This document shows positions 16,972-25,465 of a DNA stretch of 64,000 nucleotides, in pieces. Made by a program: the position numbers and the translations under genes. The notes below the pieces were generated by a model that was given only the letters and a program-made list of their open reading frames with translations, did no database searches and was not told the DNA's origin. Source of the DNA: Actinophytocola sp. (GTDB lineage: Bacteria > Actinomycetota > Actinomycetes > Mycobacteriales > Pseudonocardiaceae); NCBI GenBank assembly GCA_009377385.1, contig WHUD01000004.1, positions 1 through 64,000 on the forward strand, read 5' to 3'. Position 1 is the first letter of the stretch. Each line of letters opens with the position of its first letter.

Positions 16972-18946
16972 GCACGGCGAGCACAGTGACCGCATGATCC
17001 GCTCAGTGCTCGTCGCCAACCGGGGTGAGATCGCGCGCCGGGTGTTCCGCAGCTGCGCCGACGCCGGGATCGCCACCGTGGCGGTGTACTCCGACGCGGA
17101 CGCCGACCTGCCGCACACTCAGGAGGCCGACGCCGGAGTCCGGTTGCCGGGCAATACGCCGTCCGAGACGTACCTGCGCGGCGATCTCATCATCGAGGCC
17201 GCACGCCAGGCTGGCGCGGACGCCATCCATCCCGGCTACGGCTTCCTGTCCGAGAACGCCGAGTTCGCGCAGGCCGTTGTCGACGCCGGGCTGACCTGGA
17301 TCGGACCGCCGCCCGCCGCGATCGCGTCGATGGGCTCCAAGGTCGAGGCCAAGCGGATGATGGCCGACGCCGGTGTGCCCGTGCTGTCCGAACTGGACCC
17401 GGACGAGATCACCGCTGGGCAGCTTCCGGTGCTGGTGAAGGCGTCCGCAGGAGGTGGCGGTCGCGGTATGCGGGTGGTGCACGAACTGTCCGCATTGGAC
17501 GACGCCGTCAAGGCCGCGTCGGCCGAGGCAGGCTCGGCGTTCGGCGACGCCACCGTGTTCTGCGAGCGCTACCTGCCCACCGGGCGTCACATCGAGGTGC
17601 AGGTGCTCGCCGACGAGCACGGCACCACCTGGGCGGTCGGTGAGCGCGAGTGTTCCATCCAGCGACGTCACCAGAAAGTCGTCGAGGAGGCGCCGTCGCC
17701 GCTGGTGGACGACGCGATGCGGCAGCAGCTCTTCGACGCCGCCCGCGCGGCGGCCAAGGCGATCGGCTACGTCGGGGCAGGGACCGTGGAGTTCCTGGCC
17801 ACCGACAGCGGGGAGTTCTTCTTCCTTGAGATGAACACCCGGCTACAGGTGGAGCACCCGGTCACCGAATGCGTCACCGGGCTCGACCTGGTCGGGCTGC
17901 AACTGCGGATCGCCGAGTCCGACCGGCTGCCGCCGGAGCCACCGAGCCATGACGGCCACGCCATCGAGGTCCGGCTCTATGCCGAGGACCCGGGGCAGGA
18001 CTGGCAGCCGCAGAGCGGCACCATCCACGCGCTGGAGGTGCCGCGCGTGGCGGCCGAGTTCCGCATTCCGCCGCGCGGCGGCATCCGGCTCGACTCCGGG
18101 TTCGAGAGCGGCTCGGTCGTCGGGGTGCACTACGACCCGATGCTCGCCAAGGTCATCGCCTGGGCGCCGACCAGGGGCGAGGCGGCCCGCACGCTCGCGG
18201 CCGCGCTGGCGGGCACCAAGATCCACGGCCTGGTCACCAACCGGGACCTGCTGGTCACCGTGCTGCGGCACCCGGCGTTCCTGGCAGGCGAGACAGACAC
18301 CGCGTTCTTCGACCGCCACGGCCTCGACACGCTCTCGGAGCCGCTGGCGGACGACCGCGCCCGCGAGCTGAGCGCGCTCGCCGCCGCACTCGCCGAGGCC
18401 GCCGCCAACCGCGAACAGGCGAAGGTGCTCTCCGGACTGCCGAGCGGCTGGCGCAACGTCGCCTCGCAGCGGCAGCGCAAGAGCTACCGCGCCGGCGAGG
18501 ACACCGTCGACGTCGACTACCGCGTCACCCGCGCAGGGCTCGACGTCGAGGGCGTTGAGCTCGTGGCGTCCACACCGGACCAGGTGGTGCTCACCGTGGC
18601 CGGGGTGCGGCGGACGTTCGACGTCGCTCGCTACGGCGACCTGACCTGTGTGGACTCGCCGCTCGGGCCGGTCAGCCTGCGGCGGCTGCCGCGCTACACC
18701 GACCCGGACGCCGCCGTGCCAGCGGGCTCGCTGCTCGCGCCGATGCCCGGCTCGGTGCTGCGGGTCGCCGTCGAGCAGGGCGCCACGGTCCAGTCAGGAC
18801 AGCCGTTGCTGTGGCTTGAGGCGATGAAGATGGAACACCAGATCAGCGCACCGGCCGACGGCGTCGTCGCCGAACTACCGGTCACGCAGGGACAACAGGT
18901 CGACGTCGGAACCGTGCTCGCCGTCGTGCAAGCTGAGAAGGAGTGA
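16952..18946 (+). CDS. acyl-CoA carboxylase alpha (biotin carboxylase plus biotinyl) subunit
   Basis: 664 residues: biotin carboxylase N-domain (VLVANRGEIARRV), ATP-grasp with VKASAGGGGRGMRVV and a metal-binding FFFLEMNTRLQVEHPVTE, carboxylase C-domain, a linker domain, and a C-terminal biotinyl domain with EAMKMEH, where Lys626 is the biotinylation site. It carboxylates its own biotin using ATP and bicarbonate and supplies the beta subunit. ATG 16952 has GAAGGAG at good spacing; an ATG at 16994 (MIRSVLVANRGE) matches the usual family N-terminus better but lacks a clear site. It is the AtuF or LiuD counterpart. Confidence 0.9.
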   Translation: MASFACKHGEHSDRMIRSVLVANRGEIARRVFRSCADAGIATVAVYSDADADLPHTQEADAGVRLPGNTPSETYLRGDLIIEAARQAGADAIHPGYGFLSENAEFAQAVVDAGLTWIGPPPAAIASMGSKVEAKRMMADAGVPVLSELDPDEITAGQLPVLVKASAGGGGRGMRVVHELSALDDAVKAASAEAGSAFGDATVFCERYLPTGRHIEVQVLADEHGTTWAVGERECSIQRRHQKVVEEAPSPLVDDAMRQQLFDAARAAAKAIGYVGAGTVEFLATDSGEFFFLEMNTRLQVEHPVTECVTGLDLVGLQLRIAESDRLPPEPPSHDGHAIEVRLYAEDPGQDWQPQSGTIHALEVPRVAAEFRIPPRGGIRLDSGFESGSVVGVHYDPMLAKVIAWAPTRGEAARTLAAALAGTKIHGLVTNRDLLVTVLRHPAFLAGETDTAFFDRHGLDTLSEPLADDRARELSALAAALAEAAANREQAKVLSGLPSGWRNVASQRQRKSYRAGEDTVDVDYRVTRAGLDVEGVELVASTPDQVVLTVAGVRRTFDVARYGDLTCVDSPLGPVSLRRLPRYTDPDAAVPAGSLLAPMPGSVLRVAVEQGATVQSGQPLLWLEAMKMEHQISAPADGVVAELPVTQGQQVDVGTVLAVVQAEKE

Positions 18947-18948
18947 CG

Positions 18949-20112
18949 ATGAACAACTTCACCGAGACCGAGGAACGGCAGGCACTGCGCAAGGCGGTGC
19001 ACGACTTCGGCAGCAAGTATGGCCACGAGTACTACCTCAAGCTCGCCCGCGAGGGCGGGCACACCACCGAGATCTGGGACGAGGCCGGCAAGCTCGGCTA
19101 CCTGGGTGTCGCGGTGCCCGAGGAGTACGACGGCGGAGGTGGCGGCATCGGCGACCTCGCCGCCGTCTGTGAGGAGCTGTGCGCGGCGGGGACGCCGCTG
19201 CTGCTGATGGTGGTCTCCCCGGCGATCTGCGGCACCGTCATCGCCCGCTACGGCACCGACGAGCAGAAGCAGCACTGGCTGCCCCGGTTCGCCAGCGGGG
19301 AGCTGCGGATGGCGTTCGCCATCACCGAGCCGGACGCGGGCTCCAACTCGCACAAGATCACCACCACCGCGCGCAAGGACGGCGACGACTGGGTCCTCAA
19401 CGGACAGAAGGTCTTCATCTCCGGTGTCGACGAGGCCGACGCGGTGCTGGTAGTCGGCCGCACCGAGGATTCCAGGACCGGCAAGCTCAAGCCGGCGTTG
19501 TTCATCGTGCCCACCGACGCTCCCGGATTCGAGGCCCAGCACATCCCGATGGACATCGTCTCGGCCGACAAGCAGTTCACGCTGTTCTTCGACAACGTGC
19601 GGCTGCCTGCGAACGCGTTGGTGGGGGAGAGCACCGACACCGCGTTGCTGCAGCTGTTCGCCGGGCTCAACCCGGAACGGATCATGGGCGCGGCGTTCTC
19701 GCTCGGCCTCGCGCGGCTGGCGCTGAACAAGGCCACCGAGTACGCCAAGACCCGCAACGTCTGGGGCGCGCCGATCGGCTCGCACCAGGGCATCGCGCAC
19801 CCGCTGGCACAGATCAAGGTAGAGATCGAGCTGGCGAAGCTGATGACGCAGAAGGCGGCCGCGCTCTACGAGGCCGGCGATGACATGGGCGCCGGGGAGG
19901 CGGCCAACATGGCCAAGTACGCCGCAGCCGAGGCCGCAGTGCACGCCGTCGACCAGGCGGTGCACACCCATGGCGGCAACGGGCTGGCCACCGAGTACGG
20001 CCTGGGTGCGATGATCGCCGCGGTCAGGGTGGGCCGCATCGCGCCGGTGAGCAGGGAGATGATCCTGAACTTCGTGGCGCAGCATAGCCTTGACCTGCCC
20101 AAGTCGTACTAA
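18949..20112 (+). CDS. second acyl-CoA dehydrogenase
   Basis: 387 residues starting at ATG 18949, six bases after GGAG; the upstream stop is at 18946. It has the acyl-CoA dehydrogenase signatures AITEPDAGSNSHKI and VHTHGGNGLATEYGL. The EGT catalytic motif is absent (VGRIAPVSREM), while NPERIM places a Glu near the isovaleryl-CoA dehydrogenase position. It differs strongly from the first acyl-CoA dehydrogenase, so the operon encodes two separate alpha,beta-desaturations, as expected for stepwise degradation of a branched chain. Its exact substrate is unknown. Confidence 0.88.
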   Translation: MNNFTETEERQALRKAVHDFGSKYGHEYYLKLAREGGHTTEIWDEAGKLGYLGVAVPEEYDGGGGGIGDLAAVCEELCAAGTPLLLMVVSPAICGTVIARYGTDEQKQHWLPRFASGELRMAFAITEPDAGSNSHKITTTARKDGDDWVLNGQKVFISGVDEADAVLVVGRTEDSRTGKLKPALFIVPTDAPGFEAQHIPMDIVSADKQFTLFFDNVRLPANALVGESTDTALLQLFAGLNPERIMGAAFSLGLARLALNKATEYAKTRNVWGAPIGSHQGIAHPLAQIKVEIELAKLMTQKAAALYEAGDDMGAGEAANMAKYAAAEAAVHAVDQAVHTHGGNGLATEYGLGAMIAAVRVGRIAPVSREMILNFVAQHSLDLPKSY

Positions 20113-20122
20113 GGAGAGGCGC

Positions 20123-20989
20123 ATGAGCACTGCTAGCAGGTCCGAATCATCGGAGACCGCATCGCTCGCAGGCAAGACGATCATCATGTCGGGCGGCAGC
20201 AGGGGCATCGGTGAGGCGATCGCGCTGCGCGCCGCAGCCGACGGCGCCAACGTCGCCATGATCGCCAAAACGGCCGAGCCGCACCCGAAGCTGCCTGGCA
20301 CGATCTACACCGCCGCGAAGGCGGTCGAGGAGGCAGGCGGGCAAGCGCTGCCGATCGTCGGTGACGTCCGGAACGACGAGTCCGTCGCCAAGGCGGTCGA
20401 GGACACGGTGGCCCAATTCGGCGGCATCGACGCCGTGGTGAACAACGCCAGCGCCATCGACCTCACGCCGACAGAGCACATCAGGATGAAGAGCTACGAC
20501 CTGATGCAGGACATCAACACCCGTGGCTCGTTCCTGCTCTCGAAGTCGTGCATCCCGCACCTGCGGGGCGCGGACAACCCGCACATCCTGACGCTGTCGC
20601 CGCCGCTGAACCTCGATCCACGGTGGGCGGGCCGGCATCTCGCCTACACCATCGCGAAGTACGGCATGAGCCTCTGCACGCTGGGCCTGACCGAGGAGCT
20701 GCGCTCTGCGGGCATCGCTGCGAACTCGCTGTGGCCGCGCACCACCATCGATACCGCCGCGATCCGCAACGTCGTCGGCGCTGAGCTGGCCAACACGTCG
20801 CGCACGCCGCAGATCATGGCCGACGCGGCGCACGCGATCGTGACCAAGCCGAGCAAGGAGACGACCGGGCAGTTCTTCATCGACGACGAGGTGCTGGCCG
20901 CCGACGGCGTCACCGACTTCGCACAGTATCGGCTGTGCGAGCGGGAGGAAGACCTCTCGCCGGACCTGTGGGTCGAGGGGAGCCGCTGA
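20123..20989 (+). CDS. short-chain dehydrogenase/reductase (HSDL2/AtuG-like)
   Basis: 288 residues behind AAGGAG. It has a Rossmann start SGGSRGIGEAIAL for NAD(P), VVNNASAI, and the active-site Tyr and Lys in YTIAKYG. A 50-residue insertion (KTAEPHPKLPGTIYTAAKAV) is typical of the HSDL2-like SDR group found in atu and fatty-acid clusters. It would oxidise a hydroxyl or hydroxyacyl intermediate. The gene starts 10 bases after the acyl-CoA dehydrogenase and ends two bases before the TetR gene. The operon has no enoyl-CoA hydratase, so the step linking the dehydrogenases to this enzyme must come from elsewhere. Confidence 0.85.
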   Translation: MSTASRSESSETASLAGKTIIMSGGSRGIGEAIALRAAADGANVAMIAKTAEPHPKLPGTIYTAAKAVEEAGGQALPIVGDVRNDESVAKAVEDTVAQFGGIDAVVNNASAIDLTPTEHIRMKSYDLMQDINTRGSFLLSKSCIPHLRGADNPHILTLSPPLNLDPRWAGRHLAYTIAKYGMSLCTLGLTEELRSAGIAANSLWPRTTIDTAAIRNVVGAELANTSRTPQIMADAAHAIVTKPSKETTGQFFIDDEVLAADGVTDFAQYRLCEREEDLSPDLWVEGSR

Positions 20990-20991
20990 GC

Positions 20992-21603
20992 ATGACCTCG
21001 GTGCGGCAGCCACAGCAGGATCGGAGCAGGCAGACGCGGCGACGGTTGCTTGACGCCGCCGTCGCGTGCCTGACCGAGCTGGGCTGGACGCGCACCACGG
21101 TGGTCGTCGTCGCCGAGCGGGCAGGGGTCTCGCGCGGGGCTGCGCAGCACCATTTCCCGACCCGCGAGGACCTGATCAACGCCGCCGTCAACCACGTCTC
21201 CGAGGTGCAGCTCGAGGAGCTGGCCGAGCACGTCGCAGCGCTGCCGACCGACGGCACCCGGCGGCGCGCGGTGGTGGAGATGCTGCTCAACCTCTACACC
21301 GGGCCGTCGTTCCGGGCGGCGCTGCACCTGTGGGTGGCCGCGTCCACCGACGAGCCGCTCGGTGAGGTGATCAAGCCGCTTGAGCGGCAGGTGGGCCGGG
21401 AGGCGCATCGAATGGCGGTGAACCTGCTCGACGTCGACGAGTCCGTGCCAGGCGTGCGGGAGACCGTGCAGGCCACCCTCGATCTCGCGCGTGGGCTCGG
21501 GCTGGCGAACCTGCTGAGCGACGACACCGCCCGCCGCGCCCGCATCGTCTCGCAGTGGACGACGATGCTGGAGGCGGAGCTGTCGGCCGCTACGGCGTCG
21601 TAG
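20992..21603 (+). CDS. TetR family regulator of the atu-like operon
   Basis: 203 residues. The N-terminal 60 residues form the TetR DNA-binding domain (RRRLLDAAVACLTELGWTRTT, VAERAGVSRGAAQHHF). The rest is the helical ligand-binding domain. It is the last gene of the operon, two bases behind the SDR gene with GAGGGGAG as its site. By analogy with AtuR and LiuR-type local regulators it should repress the operon and respond to an acyl-CoA; the perfect palindrome at 11568-11583 is the best candidate site. A hairpin terminator follows. Confidence 0.85.
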   Translation: MTSVRQPQQDRSRQTRRRLLDAAVACLTELGWTRTTVVVVAERAGVSRGAAQHHFPTREDLINAAVNHVSEVQLEELAEHVAALPTDGTRRRAVVEMLLNLYTGPSFRAALHLWVAASTDEPLGEVIKPLERQVGREAHRMAVNLLDVDESVPGVRETVQATLDLARGLGLANLLSDDTARRARIVSQWTTMLEAELSAATAS

Positions 21604-21614
21604 TAGCACCGCGT

Positions 21615-21675
21615 CCACCCGCCCAGTGCCAGATTGATGCCCGGAATGCTTTGTCTCGTGGCGCTGGGCGGGTGG
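21615..21675 (+). terminator. hairpin terminator after the atu-like operon
   Basis: Arms 21615-21631 and 21659-21675 (CCACCCGCCCAG type, 16 of 17 pairs) enclose a 27-base loop, starting 11 bases after the TetR stop. Confidence 0.6.
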
Positions 21676-21711
21676 AGGCGGGTCAGCAGGCCACGCTCAG
21701 CCACTGGCACC

Positions 21712-21740
21712 TTGACTATCGCGGTGACGTGACTCACGAT
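21712..21740 (+). promoter_or_regulatory. candidate promoter of the racemase-like gene
   Basis: TTGACT (21712-21717), a 17-base spacer and CACGAT (21735-21740) lie about 55 bases before the start codon. The -10 match is weak. Confidence 0.35.
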
Positions 21741-21794
21741 AGCTTCCACAAAACGACACCATAATTCCGTGACTCGGAAAGTGGAGGCGTGGCC

Positions 21795-22526
21795 ATGCGG
21801 ATCCTCGTCGTCAACGTGAACACCACCGCCGCGATGACCGATTCTATCGCCGCTCAGGCGCGAGCGGTCGCGCGGCCCGGTACCGAGATCGTTGGGCTGA
21901 CGCCGTCCTTCGGTCCCGAGTCGGTCGAGGGCAACTTTGAGAGCTACCTGTCCGCGGTCGCGGTGATGGACCGGGTGCAGGCCTACGATGGGCAGTACGA
22001 CGCCGTGGTGCAGGCCGGGTTCGGCGAGCACGGCAGGGAGGGCCTGCAGGAGCTCTGCGACGTCCCGGTCGTCGACATCACCGAGGCGGCAGCGCACGTC
22101 GCCTGCCTGCTCGGCAGGAAGTACGCGGTGGTGACGACGCTGAGCAGGGCCGTTGGCCAGATCGAGGACCGGCTCATGCTCGCCGGGCTACACACCCGAT
22201 GCGCCTCGGTCCGCGCGAGCGGTCTTTCCGTGCTCGAACTCGAAGAAGACCAGGATGCGGCGGTGAAGGCCATCGCAGAGCAGGCCCGGCTGTCGGTCGA
22301 GCAGGACGGCGCCGAGGTGGTCTGCCTCGGCTGCGGTGGCATGGCAGGTCTCGACGCCGAGATTCGCGCCGCCACCGGCGCCCCGGTCGTCGACGGCGTC
22401 GCCGCCGCTGTCGCGCTGGCCGAGGCCCTTGTGGGACTCGGCCTGACGACGAGCAAGATCGGAAGCTATGCCGCACCGCGGCCCAAGACCGTCACCGGGT
22501 GGCCGGTGAGCGGTTCTCCTCGCTAG
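21795..22526 (+). CDS. Asp/Glu/hydantoin racemase family protein lacking the first catalytic Cys
   Basis: 243 residues from ATG 21795, seven bases after GGAGG. The start MRILVVNVNTTAAMTDSI is typical of hydantoin and allantoin racemases. The second catalytic cysteine is present (Cys180 in CLGCGGMAG). The first is not: where hydantoin racemases have CFGDPG or similar, this protein has GFGEHG (Gly75). It may therefore be a one-cysteine lyase or isomerase like arylmalonate decarboxylase or maleate isomerase relatives, rather than a two-base racemase. The neighbouring NCS1 permease supports a role with a ring compound such as a hydantoin or ureide. Confidence 0.78.
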   Translation: MRILVVNVNTTAAMTDSIAAQARAVARPGTEIVGLTPSFGPESVEGNFESYLSAVAVMDRVQAYDGQYDAVVQAGFGEHGREGLQELCDVPVVDITEAAAHVACLLGRKYAVVTTLSRAVGQIEDRLMLAGLHTRCASVRASGLSVLELEEDQDAAVKAIAEQARLSVEQDGAEVVCLGCGGMAGLDAEIRAATGAPVVDGVAAAVALAEALVGLGLTTSKIGSYAAPRPKTVTGWPVSGSPR

Positions 22527-22550
22527 CTAAAAAAAGCCCATACCCGCAGG

Positions 22551-22577
22551 TCACACGCTCTCCGGTGGAGCGTGTGA
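22551..22577 (+). terminator. hairpin after the racemase-like gene
   Basis: Perfect ten-base arms TCACACGCTC and GAGCGTGTGA with a seven-base loop, 24 bases after the stop. There is no U-tract; it is probably a terminator. Confidence 0.6.
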
Positions 22578-22685
22578 CTCGTGCTGCGCGCGCCACCGTG
22601 CCGCGTCGTGACCAGCAGCCCGTTCCAGCTCACGCCGAGCCTGGACAGCAGGTGTGGTCTGGCTTACCCTGCCAAAGCACGGAAC

Positions 22686-22710
22686 ATTAGTTTCGTATCG
22701 TGGAACTAAT
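22686..22710. promoter_or_regulatory. IclR-like operator dyad upstream of the NCS1 gene
   Basis: Arms ATTAGTTTC and GGAACTAAT (8 of 9 pairs) surround GTATCGT, ending 40 bases before the NCS1 start codon. The GTTTC-N7-GGAAC core resembles IclR-family sites of purine and ureide catabolism. No IclR gene is in the window; the downstream TrmB/LuxR-type regulator is the alternative binder. Confidence 0.5.
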
Positions 22711-22750
22711 GACCAGGGAGCTTCCGTGCGTGAATGGAAGGTGAGAACCG

Positions 22751-24121
22751 ATGACGAACACCTCGGATGGACACGAACGCGAGCTGGCCCCCGTCGTCGG
22801 CAGCAAAGCAGCGGGGGAGGAGTCCCTCGCACCGCAACAGGTCCGGATCATGGGCCGCACCTCGTACCTGCTTGCCTGGATGGGCGGCTGTGTCTCGATC
22901 GGGACGTTCACGATGGGCTCCAGCCTTGTGGGCGACCTCAACCTGCTGCAGGCCACGCTCGCGATCGCGATCGGCTGCCTGGTGATCGGGATCGCGCTGG
23001 CGATCAACGGTGCAGCGGGCTACAAGTACGGCATCCCGTTCATGGTGCAGGTGCGCAGCGCCTTCGGGCTCACAGGCAGCCGCGTGCCCGGCCTGATCCG
23101 CGCCGTCCCCGCGCTGGTCTGGTACGGGTTCCAGAGCTGGATCGGCGCCGGCGCGCTCAACGCCGTCTCGGCCACCTTGCTCGGGTTCGACAACCTCGTG
23201 CTCTACTTCATCCTCTTCCAGGGGCTGCAGATCGCACTGTCCGCCTTCGGCTTCAAGGGGATCAAGTGGCTGGAGAACATCGGAGCGGTGTTCATCCTGG
23301 CCGCGCTGATCTACATGTTCGTCAGCGTGATCAACCGCTACGGGCAGGAGATCACCGCCAGCCTGGTCGACGTCGACGGCACCTGGGGTATGCCGTTCTG
23401 GGGCGCGACGATGCTCTTTCTCGGCATCTACGCCACGATGATGCTCAACGTCAGCGACTACGCCCGGGAGCACACCAAGGGTTCAGGGGCGGGGCTGCTG
23501 GTGACGATCTACTCGATGTCGATCCTGCCGGTGACGCTGTTCATGGGGCTCATCGGCGTGATGGTCTCCGGCGCGACCGGAGTCGTCGACCCGATCAAGG
23601 TCTTCGCCAACGCCGTCGACAACACGCCGCTGCTGGTGATCACGCTGCTGTTCATCGCGTTCGCGCAGGTGACGACGAACGTGCTGAACAACGTCGTGCC
23701 GCCGACCTACGTGCTGATGGACGTCTTCAAGCTGTCGTTCCGTACCTCCACCGTCATCGTCGGCGTGCTCGCGGTCGCCGCCGGGCTGCAGATCTTCGTG
23801 CAGACCTACTCCGCCTTCCTCGGGCCGATCTTCGCGGTGATGGTGGTCGACTACTACGTGATCCGCCGCAGGCGGCTCGAACTGGCCAAGCTGTACGACC
23901 CGTCCGGCTCGTATCGCGGCGTCAACTACGCGGCGCTGGTCGCGGTCGCCGTCGGTGTCGGGGCGGCGTTCGCGTTCTCGGAGGTGTCCTGGTACGCCAG
24001 CCTCGTCCCGGCGGGCCTGACGTACTGGTTGCTGATGCGGGGCTGGTCGGCGTGCCGCCGATTCCTCCCCGAGGAGACGCCTGCCGTGGTCGCGGACAAG
24101 GCGGAGATCCCGACCGCCTGA
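22751..24121 (+). CDS. NCS1 family nucleobase/hydantoin:cation symporter
   Basis: 456 residues with about twelve membrane helices and the NCS1 (cytosine permease, Mhp1) pattern: WMGGCVSIGTFTMGSSL in helix 1, IGCLVIGIALAINGAAGYKYGIPF, and SWIGAGALNAV in helix 3. The N-terminal 35 residues are charged and cytoplasmic. Family members import cytosine, allantoin, hydantoins or purines with Na+ or H+. The racemase-like neighbour suggests a hydantoin or ureide substrate, which is an inference. ATG 22751 follows AAGGTGAG. The gene converges with the regulator gene 41 bases downstream. Confidence 0.87.
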   Translation: MTNTSDGHERELAPVVGSKAAGEESLAPQQVRIMGRTSYLLAWMGGCVSIGTFTMGSSLVGDLNLLQATLAIAIGCLVIGIALAINGAAGYKYGIPFMVQVRSAFGLTGSRVPGLIRAVPALVWYGFQSWIGAGALNAVSATLLGFDNLVLYFILFQGLQIALSAFGFKGIKWLENIGAVFILAALIYMFVSVINRYGQEITASLVDVDGTWGMPFWGATMLFLGIYATMMLNVSDYAREHTKGSGAGLLVTIYSMSILPVTLFMGLIGVMVSGATGVVDPIKVFANAVDNTPLLVITLLFIAFAQVTTNVLNNVVPPTYVLMDVFKLSFRTSTVIVGVLAVAAGLQIFVQTYSAFLGPIFAVMVVDYYVIRRRRLELAKLYDPSGSYRGVNYAALVAVAVGVGAAFAFSEVSWYASLVPAGLTYWLLMRGWSACRRFLPEETPAVVADKAEIPTA

Positions 24122-24162
24122 GGCGGACGCTCATCGGCCCCTACGCCAAGCCGCAGACGTCC

Positions 24163-25140
24163 TCAGATCCAGCCGTTACGGCAGGCGTACACGGCCAACT
24201 GGAAGCGGTTCACCACCCCGGCGCGCGTGGTCAGGCTCTCCAGGTTCCGCGACAGCGTGCGGCGGCTGATGCCGAGCAGTTCAGCGATCGCGTGGTCGGT
24301 GATCCCGCTCGCCAGCAGCTCGATGATCTTGCGTTCGATCGGCCGCAGCGAGGACGGCTCCTTGGTGCCAAGGTGCATCGGCAGCGCCGCCCGCCATGAG
24401 CTCTCGAACAGCCCGATCAGCGCGTCGAGCAGGCTGGACTGCCGGATCAGCAGGCTGGAGCGGCTTATCTCCATCTCGGCGTCAGACAGCGACACCAGCG
24501 CGAGTCGGCCGTCGAAGATGCTGAGCTTGACCGGCACCTCCGGCAGTACCCGCGCCTGCTCGCCCGCCGCGATGCATGGCTGGATGTTCTCCGCGTAGTA
24601 GTCCGGCTGCCGGACAGCCGCGCGGGCGTACACGCAACGGTACGCCACGCCACGCCGCAGGTTGTCGACCTCGATGTCGTTCCTGCCGCGCTGGCTGGTG
24701 TAGGGCGGCGAGTCGAACAGCAAGACTTCCTTGGAGGCTGCGGACTCCTCGAGGTGCACCCGCTCCGCGATGTACGGCGCGGTGATCACCTCGACAAGGT
24801 CGTCCGGTGACTGCTGCCAGACCGAACGGCGGAACTGCCGGTAGGCGGTCGCCGCGGCGAGTTCGGCGGCGCGCAGCTCGGACTCCCGCGCCCGCGCGAG
24901 CCGCTGCAGGCCGGTGCTCGGCTCGATGGGCGCAACAGTGTCGACGTCGGTCGTGGCGACGAGCCCCACTTTGGTGAGGCTTTCCACCGCCGCCGCGGTG
25001 TCCGCTGTGGACAGCTCGAGCGTGCTGGAGATCTCGCCGTGCGTGGCGGGCCCTGTGCCGAGCAGCCACTGGTACAGCCGGACATCCTCGCGACCGAGGC
25101 CCAACCTGCGCAGATGGATGTCCAGCTCATCGTCTGACAT
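24163..25140 (-). CDS. TrmB-like/LuxR-type transcriptional regulator
   Basis: 325 residues. The N-terminal 75 residues form a TrmB-type winged helix (LGLGREDVRLYQWLL, THGEISSTLELSTADTAAAVESL). A middle domain resembling a phospholipase-D-like/TrmB effector region follows, and the C-terminus (about 262-325) is a LuxR-type helix-turn-helix (IERKIIELLASGITDHAIAELL, SRRTLSRNLESL). Actinobacteria have many regulators of this two-HTH design. It is convergent with the NCS1 permease, so it may control the permease and racemase genes; no direct evidence exists in the sequence. Confidence 0.8.
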   Translation of the reverse strand: MSDDELDIHLRRLGLGREDVRLYQWLLGTGPATHGEISSTLELSTADTAAAVESLTKVGLVATTDVDTVAPIEPSTGLQRLARARESELRAAELAAATAYRQFRRSVWQQSPDDLVEVITAPYIAERVHLEESAASKEVLLFDSPPYTSQRGRNDIEVDNLRRGVAYRCVYARAAVRQPDYYAENIQPCIAAGEQARVLPEVPVKLSIFDGRLALVSLSDAEMEISRSSLLIRQSSLLDALIGLFESSWRAALPMHLGTKEPSSLRPIERKIIELLASGITDHAIAELLGISRRTLSRNLESLTTRAGVVNRFQLAVYACRNGWI

Positions 25141-25396
25141 GAAACCTCACCCATGTTTCGCCTGCCGCCGACGATGGTACGGGCAGACGGCATGGGCTGC
25201 CGAAGCGGTACGGGGCCGAAAAGAGCCCCGGCAGCTTCTGACTGTCGGAGCCCTTATCGCTGATCCCGTGCGGGGTGAACCACGACACCCCGGAGAGGAT
25301 CACCCTCGGATCCGAGAAACTTTCTACATTGTGCTGATCGTCCGTGGTGTCGCAGCGTCGCCAGTGGCCTCAGATCGCCACGAACTCCGATCACGG

Positions 25397-25465
25397 TCAG
25401 CAGCAGTCTTCGCAGCTGTCGCAGCAGTCGTCACCCCCGCTGAACAGCTGATCCGTGTCGCGCAT
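25397..25465 (-). CDS. 22-residue cysteine-rich peptide coupled to the MerR gene
   Basis: A short frame starts at ATG 25465, whose A is also the last base of the MerR stop codon (TGATG). GGGAGG lies eight bases upstream inside the MerR coding end. The product begins MRDTDQLFSGG and ends DDCCDSCEDCC, giving five Cys and five acidic residues in its last 11 positions. Such a peptide could bind soft metals (Cu, Zn, Cd, Hg) in the manner of a miniature metallothionein. Translational coupling to a metal-type MerR regulator supports a real gene. It is too short for routine gene callers and resembles no family I can name; function is inferred. Confidence 0.6.
   Translation of the reverse strand: MRDTDQLFSGGDDCCDSCEDCC

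Noticed and set aside
18694-20301. Long minus-strand frame opposite the second acyl-CoA dehydrogenase
   Set aside because: Antisense shadow typical of high-GC DNA; no motif and no ribosome binding site.
25141-25396. Additional small gene or RNA between the TrmB/LuxR-type regulator and the cysteine-rich peptide
   Set aside because: Only a weak five-base stem was seen and no frame with a ribosome binding site.
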